Source: Pseudomonas sp. S09G 359
GTDB lineage: Bacteria; Pseudomonadota; Gammaproteobacteria; Pseudomonadales; Pseudomonadaceae
Length of the DNA: 64,000 nucleotides
Direction: 5' to 3'
NCBI RefSeq assembly: GCF_002843605.1
Contig: NZ_CP025263.1
Location: 2,881,501-2,945,500, forward strand
The notes beneath the pieces are model-generated. The model saw only the letters and a list, made by a program, of their open reading frames with translations, had not been told where the DNA came from and made no database searches. The first letter of the stretch is position 1. Every line of letters begins with the position of its first letter. Positions 60,025-64,000 of the stretch are shown piece by piece. Position numbers and translations under genes: made by a program.

Positions 60025-60624
60025 ATGCACGCCCTTATCGTTGTTGCTCATCACGACCCTCACTCGCTCACCCATGCCGTGGCCGCACAAGTCGGCGCCG
60101 GCCTCAGTGCTGGCGGCCACACCTATGAGATCGCCGACCTCGCCGCCGAAGGGTTCGACCCGCGCTACACCGCCGCTGACCAGCGGGTGCACCGCAGCCG
60201 TGCCACGCCGCCGGCCGATGTGCTGGCCGAACAGGCGCGCATCGACCGCGCCGATGCAGTGGTGCTGGCGTTTCCGATCTACTGGTGGTCGCTGCCGGGC
60301 CTGCTCAAAGGCTGGGTCGACAGGGTGTTCGTCAACGGCTGGGCGATTGACTATGGCCCGGACACGCCGGTGGTGAAGAAACTGCGGCACTTGCAAGTGC
60401 ATCTGCTGGCCCTGGGCGCCGCCGACGCCAGCGCGTTTGATCGGCATGGTTACGCCAAGGCGATGCGCACGCAGATCGATTACGGCATCTTTGATTACTG
60501 CGGGGCGCAGGTGCTGACGTCGGAGTTGTTGCTGGAGTCGGAAGACGGCAGCGCGCAGGCGCATTTGGACAAGGCCAATGCCGTAGGGCGGGGCCTGTTC
60601 CAGGCCGAGGCGGTCGCCGGTTGA
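60025..60624 (+). CDS. NAD(P)H:quinone oxidoreductase (flavodoxin fold)
   Basis: A 199-residue flavodoxin-like fold protein of the NQO/MdaB type. The N-terminal VVAHHDPHSLTHAV binds the FMN/FAD phosphate; FPIYWWSLPGLLKGWVDRV is the family signature around the flavin. Such enzymes reduce quinones or nitro compounds by two electrons. It is likely induced by ligand binding to the adjacent TetR. The exact substrate is unknown. Confidence 0.85.
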   Translation: MHALIVVAHHDPHSLTHAVAAQVGAGLSAGGHTYEIADLAAEGFDPRYTAADQRVHRSRATPPADVLAEQARIDRADAVVLAFPIYWWSLPGLLKGWVDRVFVNGWAIDYGPDTPVVKKLRHLQVHLLALGAADASAFDRHGYAKAMRTQIDYGIFDYCGAQVLTSELLLESEDGSAQAHLDKANAVGRGLFQAEAVAG

Positions 60625-60625
60625 T

Positions 60626-61015
60626 TCAGCCTTCGCGAAACAGGTCGTGGGCATCCAGCAGGCGGTAGGCAATTTCCGGGCGTTTTTCCATGCCCCGGCG
60701 AATCGCTGCCGGAATCGCTTGGCGGGTTTTGCGGCACATGCCCGGCAGGTCGTCGATGACGATCTGGATCCCGCGCATGCTCTTGACCTCGGTGTGGCCC
60801 GGCGCGACATGCACGCGAATGCCCAATAACTCGTACATGCGCTGTTGCATGCGTTCGAGGTCTTGCAGGCTTTGCAGGTCTTCGAGGCGCTCGATCAGGC
60901 GTTTCTCTTCCTGACGCGTGAGGTGCAGGATGCGCAGGTCGGCACCGGGGTTTTCCAGCAGTTGTTCGCGGTCACAGACACACGCGCCGGGTGGGCAGGG
61001 TTGGCGAATTGTCAT
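60626..61015 (-). CDS. Conserved hypothetical protein with Cys-rich start
   Basis: A 129-residue protein starting MTIRQPCPPGACVCDREQLL. The three early cysteines could bind metal. The middle is a charged helical region (about 30-65, TRQEEKRLIERLEDLQSLQD) that could form a coiled coil. GGAGG lies 8 nt before the start at 61015; the ATG at 61021 is too close to it. I do not recognise a named function. Confidence 0.55.
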   Translation of the reverse strand: MTIRQPCPPGACVCDREQLLENPGADLRILHLTRQEEKRLIERLEDLQSLQDLERMQQRMYELLGIRVHVAPGHTEVKSMRGIQIVIDDLPGMCRKTRQAIPAAIRRGMEKRPEIAYRLLDAHDLFREG

Positions 61016-61047
61016 GTGCATTGCCTCCCCATTCCGACGCGTTTGCC

Positions 61048-62304
61048 TCAGTAGCTCAGTTGCACGCCGAGACTGCCCAAGGCCTTCCAGTACTCAGGAT
61101 AGGTCTTGGCCACGCAGTCCGGGTCTTGAATGCGGATGCCGGCGACTTTCAGCCCCGCCAGGGCAAAGCACATGGCGATGCGGTGGTCGGCGTGGGTGTC
61201 GATCAGCGCGTTGCACGCAGTACCGGCCAGCGCCGGGTCGGCGGCTACCAGCAAGTCATCGCCTTCAATCGTCGCCAGGCCCGGACGGATTTCATTCAGG
61301 CCATCATGCAGCGCCTGCACGCGGTCACATTCCTTGACCCGCAGGTTGGCCAGCTCGGTGAAGCGCACCGGGGTGTTGTTGAACGCGGCCAGCACGGCCA
61401 GGGTCGGGATGGCGTCCTGCATTTGCGAGCCAACCACTGTGGCCTGCATGTTCGGGAACTGGGCAATCACGGCCTGGGCCTTGGCGTCCGGCTGGGTGAA
61501 TGCCTCTGCAGCCACACCGATGTCGATGCGCCCACCGGTCAGCACTTCGGCGGCCCACAGGTAGGTGGCGGCGGAGGCATCCGGCTCGATCAGGTAATCA
61601 TGCGCGGTGTAGCCGGTAGGGGCGACGCGCCAGGTGGTGTCGTCGACCACGTCGACCTGTGCGCCGAACGCGCGCATGCAGTCCAGGGTCAGGTCCACAT
61701 AACCGCGGGCGCCGATGTCCTTGCCGGTCAGCGCCACTTCAATCGGTGCTTCGCCGAACGCAGCCAGCATCAGCAGGGCCGAGACGTATTGGCTGGACAG
61801 GCCGCCGTCGATCTCGAAACGCTTGGCCGCCACTGTGCCTACGCCGTGCACGGTTACCGGCGGGCAACCGGTCGGGCTGTCGACGGCAATACCGTTCTCG
61901 CGCAGGGTCGCCAGCAGAGGGCCGATTGGGCGTTTTTGCATATAGCCGTCGCCATCCAGCACCACGGTGCCCTGCACGGTGGCGACGGCGGCGGTGAGAA
62001 AACGCATGGCCGTACCGGCATTGCCGAGGAACAGCGGCTGCGTCGGCAACTGCAATTTGCCGGAGCCGGTGACCACAAAGGTGGTGTCATCCGGCTCGTC
62101 GATGGTCACGCCCATCTGGCGCAGGGCCACCGACATATGGCGCGTGTCATCGCTCTTCAACGCGCCGCTCAGGCGGCTGGTGCCCTTGGCCAAGGCTGCC
62201 AGCAGCAGGGCGCGGTTGGTAATGGATTTGGAACCGGGGGGCGCGACCTTGCCATTGAGGGGGAAATTGGGCGGTGTAACGGTCACGGTTTTCTGCGAAC
62301 TCAA
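61048..62304 (-). CDS. aroA: 3-phosphoshikimate 1-carboxyvinyltransferase (EPSP synthase), stand-alone
   Basis: A 418-residue EPSP synthase. The N-terminal APPGSKSITNRALLLAALAK and the PEP-site block LFLGNAGTAMRF are clear; the C-terminal HADHRIAMCFALAG is also typical. The start is a TTG at 62304 with CAGGAG 9 nt upstream; the longer frame to 62415 is not family-like. Two points are unusual. Pseudomonads usually have a tyrA-aroA fused enzyme, so this may be a second EPSP synthase. And the Pro of GTAMRP (P101 in E. coli), where mutations give glyphosate tolerance, is Phe102 here. Confidence 0.9.
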   Translation of the reverse strand: MSSQKTVTVTPPNFPLNGKVAPPGSKSITNRALLLAALAKGTSRLSGALKSDDTRHMSVALRQMGVTIDEPDDTTFVVTGSGKLQLPTQPLFLGNAGTAMRFLTAAVATVQGTVVLDGDGYMQKRPIGPLLATLRENGIAVDSPTGCPPVTVHGVGTVAAKRFEIDGGLSSQYVSALLMLAAFGEAPIEVALTGKDIGARGYVDLTLDCMRAFGAQVDVVDDTTWRVAPTGYTAHDYLIEPDASAATYLWAAEVLTGGRIDIGVAAEAFTQPDAKAQAVIAQFPNMQATVVGSQMQDAIPTLAVLAAFNNTPVRFTELANLRVKECDRVQALHDGLNEIRPGLATIEGDDLLVAADPALAGTACNALIDTHADHRIAMCFALAGLKVAGIRIQDPDCVAKTYPEYWKALGSLGVQLSY

Positions 62305-62396
62305 GGTACAAGGCTCCTGATTCAAGGCAAGGTGGCACGGAGTGGCCGACGGGGCGGACCCGAATAATCGGCCAAAGCAGCGGTGCTTGTCGAGGC

Positions 62397-62951
62397 TTAG
62401 CGCAAGGCCAGCCAATAATCATGCAGCGCCCGCGCCGCCGGTTCGATTTCGCTGACGCGTTGCTGGTGGGCCGCTACATCCAGGTCGGCAGGCAATTCGA
62501 AATTGTCCTGCTCGGCGCACCAGGAGATTTTCTCCAGCAGCGCGGCCTGGGCGGCCGGCAGCGCTGGCCAGTTGCCGATGGCCGCGCCACGGATATAGCC
62601 GAAGCACCATTCCTCGGCGAGGGTGACCACGTGGCCCTGGTGTTCGGTGTCATCGAAGCGCGCCTTGAAACCCTGAGCATCCGTCGCCAGTTGGCCCGCC
62701 AGGGTGTTGATATGGCGTACGCACAGTTCGAGGAAACGCTGGGCCTCGTCCATGTTGTCCCACTCCGGGTTCTGCCCGCCCCAGATCGCCGGGAACCACT
62801 CGGCCACATCCACTTGTTCCGGGCTGGACACCAGCGCGGTGAAGTAGCCGTCGAGTTCGGCCAGGTTCAGCACTGAATGGTCGTCGCCGTACTTGAGCAG
62901 GGTTTCTTCGATGAATTCGAAATCGGCAGGGGCGAGGGGCTGGGCGTGCAT
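62397..62951 (-). CDS. YecA/UPF0149 family protein
   Basis: A 184-residue protein with the UPF0149 pattern: LAELDGYFTALVSSPEQV, EWFPAIWGG and EEWCFGYIRGAA. Many family members end in a SEC-C metal motif; this one does not. The start at 62951 (MHAQPLAP) has AAGGA 7 nt upstream; the ATG two codons earlier is too close. Function unknown. Confidence 0.75.
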   Translation of the reverse strand: MHAQPLAPADFEFIEETLLKYGDDHSVLNLAELDGYFTALVSSPEQVDVAEWFPAIWGGQNPEWDNMDEAQRFLELCVRHINTLAGQLATDAQGFKARFDDTEHQGHVVTLAEEWCFGYIRGAAIGNWPALPAAQAALLEKISWCAEQDNFELPADLDVAAHQQRVSEIEPAARALHDYWLALR

Positions 62952-63013
62952 GGGCATATCCTTCAAACGTCGAGCGCCGCTGACAGGGCGGCTTAAAGCG
63001 CGAAGGATGGCGC

Positions 63014-64000
63014 CTAGACGGGTTTTTTTCCAGCAGTTTCCCAGCGTTGCAGCAGCTCTTTCACGCACACCGAACCGACCACGGCCAGAATGATCGGCAC
63101 CAGAAAGTCATGCTCGATACGGGTGAATTCCGCCACCAGCACAATGGCCGTCAGTGGCATGCTCATGCTGGCCGCGAGAAAGGCCGCTGCGCCGATGATC
63201 GCAAACGCCCCCAGCGGCACGCCGGGCCACACCAGGCTCCAGGCGCCGCCGAGGATAATCGCCAACAGTGCGCCATTGGCCAGGCCCGGCGTGAGCAGGC
63301 CACCCTCGGCCCCGGCGCGCAGGCTGCTGGTGGTGATCAGCACCTTGACCAGCAGCAACAGCGCGGCCAGGCCGATCGTCAGTTGATTATCGAAACCCAG
63401 TTGCGCCGGGCCTTTGCCATTGCCGAGGATCTGCGGCAGCAGCATTGCCAGCCCGCCGATGATGGTAAAGTTGATCAGCGCCAGCACCGGCAGGCGCCAG
63501 CCGCGTGCGGCATGCGCGCGGGCGTGGCCGGTAAGACGCGTGAACCCGTAGGCGGCTAGGCCAAATAGCGGCCCACAGACGACGGCCCAGGTGATCAGCG
63601 CCGGGCTCAGCAAAAAATGCGGCACGCCATATTGCGACTCGGCGCCCAGCCCGATCCACGCCACCGCCGCGCCAATCGCTGAAGTCGCCAAGGCGATGAT
63701 CGCCGCCGGCCAACTGAATGCACCCACCAGCACTTCCAACACAAACACCGCGCCACCCAACGGCACGTTATACACGGCGGCCAACCCGGCACCCGCGCCG
63801 CAGGCGACGATCAGGCGGTGCATGTCCGGCGCCAGGCGTGCCCGCTGCGACAACCAACTGCCGACCAGCGCCCCGACTTCCCGTGGCGCCACTTCGCGCC
63901 CCAGCGGCGAACCCAGCGCCACGGTAATAATCTGCAGCAAGGCGTGGGCGAGGGTGGTCTTGGGTGGCATGATCGGGATTTTTTCCGACACCGCCTGCTT
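63014..64000 (-). CDS. CLC-family chloride channel/transporter (5' end outside window)
   Basis: At least 328 C-terminal residues of a CLC protein; the frame stays open to base 64000, so the N-terminus lies beyond the window. The selectivity-filter motifs are variants: GSPLGREVAPREVG for GxFxGPE/GREGP and GAEGGLLTPGLANGALL for GGxFxP. At the first, the gating Glu appears present (GRE). Ten or so membrane segments are visible. It may exchange Cl- and H+ or fluoride; the type cannot be settled here. Confidence 0.82.
   Translation of the reverse strand, partial: KQAVSEKIPIMPPKTTLAHALLQIITVALGSPLGREVAPREVGALVGSWLSQRARLAPDMHRLIVACGAGAGLAAVYNVPLGGAVFVLEVLVGAFSWPAAIIALATSAIGAAVAWIGLGAESQYGVPHFLLSPALITWAVVCGPLFGLAAYGFTRLTGHARAHAARGWRLPVLALINFTIIGGLAMLLPQILGNGKGPAQLGFDNQLTIGLAALLLLVKVLITTSSLRAGAEGGLLTPGLANGALLAIILGGAWSLVWPGVPLGAFAIIGAAAFLAASMSMPLTAIVLVAEFTRIEHDFLVPIILAVVGSVCVKELLQRWETAGKKPV

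Overview
The window reads as the chromosome of a fluorescent pseudomonad, probably of the Pseudomonas fluorescens group. It is GC-rich and almost fully coding. It carries the mtlEFGKDYZ polyol operon with its AraC-type regulator, a MuxABC-OpmB efflux operon, a SfnG sulfone monooxygenase behind a sigma-54 promoter, a treS-maltokinase fusion between glgE and glgB, several Pseudomonas-typical small DUF proteins, and at least seven REP-type palindromes with GTGGGAG...CTCCCAC or GTGGCGAG...CTCGCCAC ends. No rRNA, tRNA, CRISPR array, transposase or prophage gene was recognised. Species assignment is an inference.

Layout. 0-5.7 kb: sfnG, a GNAT acetyltransferase divergent from a RimK-family ligase, a CorA-family transporter, and a second-type methionine aminopeptidase co-operonic with a ParD-like protein. 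5.7-6.9 kb: a short threonine dehydratase preceded by what looks like a complete transcription attenuator (leader peptide with Ile-Ile-Thr-Ala-Ile codons, mutually exclusive hairpins, terminator). 7-12.6 kb: small Pseudomonas proteins, an autotransporter and two secreted proteins of unknown function. 12.7-21.2 kb: mannitol/arabitol/sorbitol uptake and catabolism. 21.4-25.6 kb: a 1413-residue toxin-like protein lying between mtlE and mtlR, with an apparent clan CD (C80-like) self-cleavage peptidase and a CNF/CheD-like Cys-His C-terminal domain. 25.9-28.8 kb: mtlR, a glycosyltransferase and thiol peroxidase. 29-38 kb: a tripartite RND efflux pump with two RND subunits, all four genes overlapping by 4 nt. 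38-45.8 kb: a MHYT-GGDEF-EAL protein, an SDR, a small HrpK-like protein behind a consensus hrp box, a MocR-type regulator, ccoG and MgtC. 46-53.9 kb: glgE, treS-mak and glgB, behind a candidate AlgU promoter. 54-58.3 kb: a diguanylate cyclase, a hybrid histidine kinase and a CAP-domain protein. 58.4-64 kb: GNAT, a TetR/quinone oxidoreductase pair with a shared operator, a stand-alone aroA, a YecA-family protein and a truncated CLC chloride channel.

How it fits together. The mtl genes form a full route from ABC uptake through polyol oxidation to fructose-6-phosphate and xylulose-5-phosphate. A-rich CA motifs upstream of mtlE and mtlY suggest Crc/Hfq catabolite repression. The glgE-treS-mak-glgB set interconverts trehalose, maltose-1-phosphate and branched alpha-glucan. 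The most notable non-housekeeping signals are the ilvA attenuator, the toxin, the hrp-box gene (which implies a type III secretion regulon elsewhere in the genome) and the ParD-like/MetAP unit with interlocked palindromic operators.
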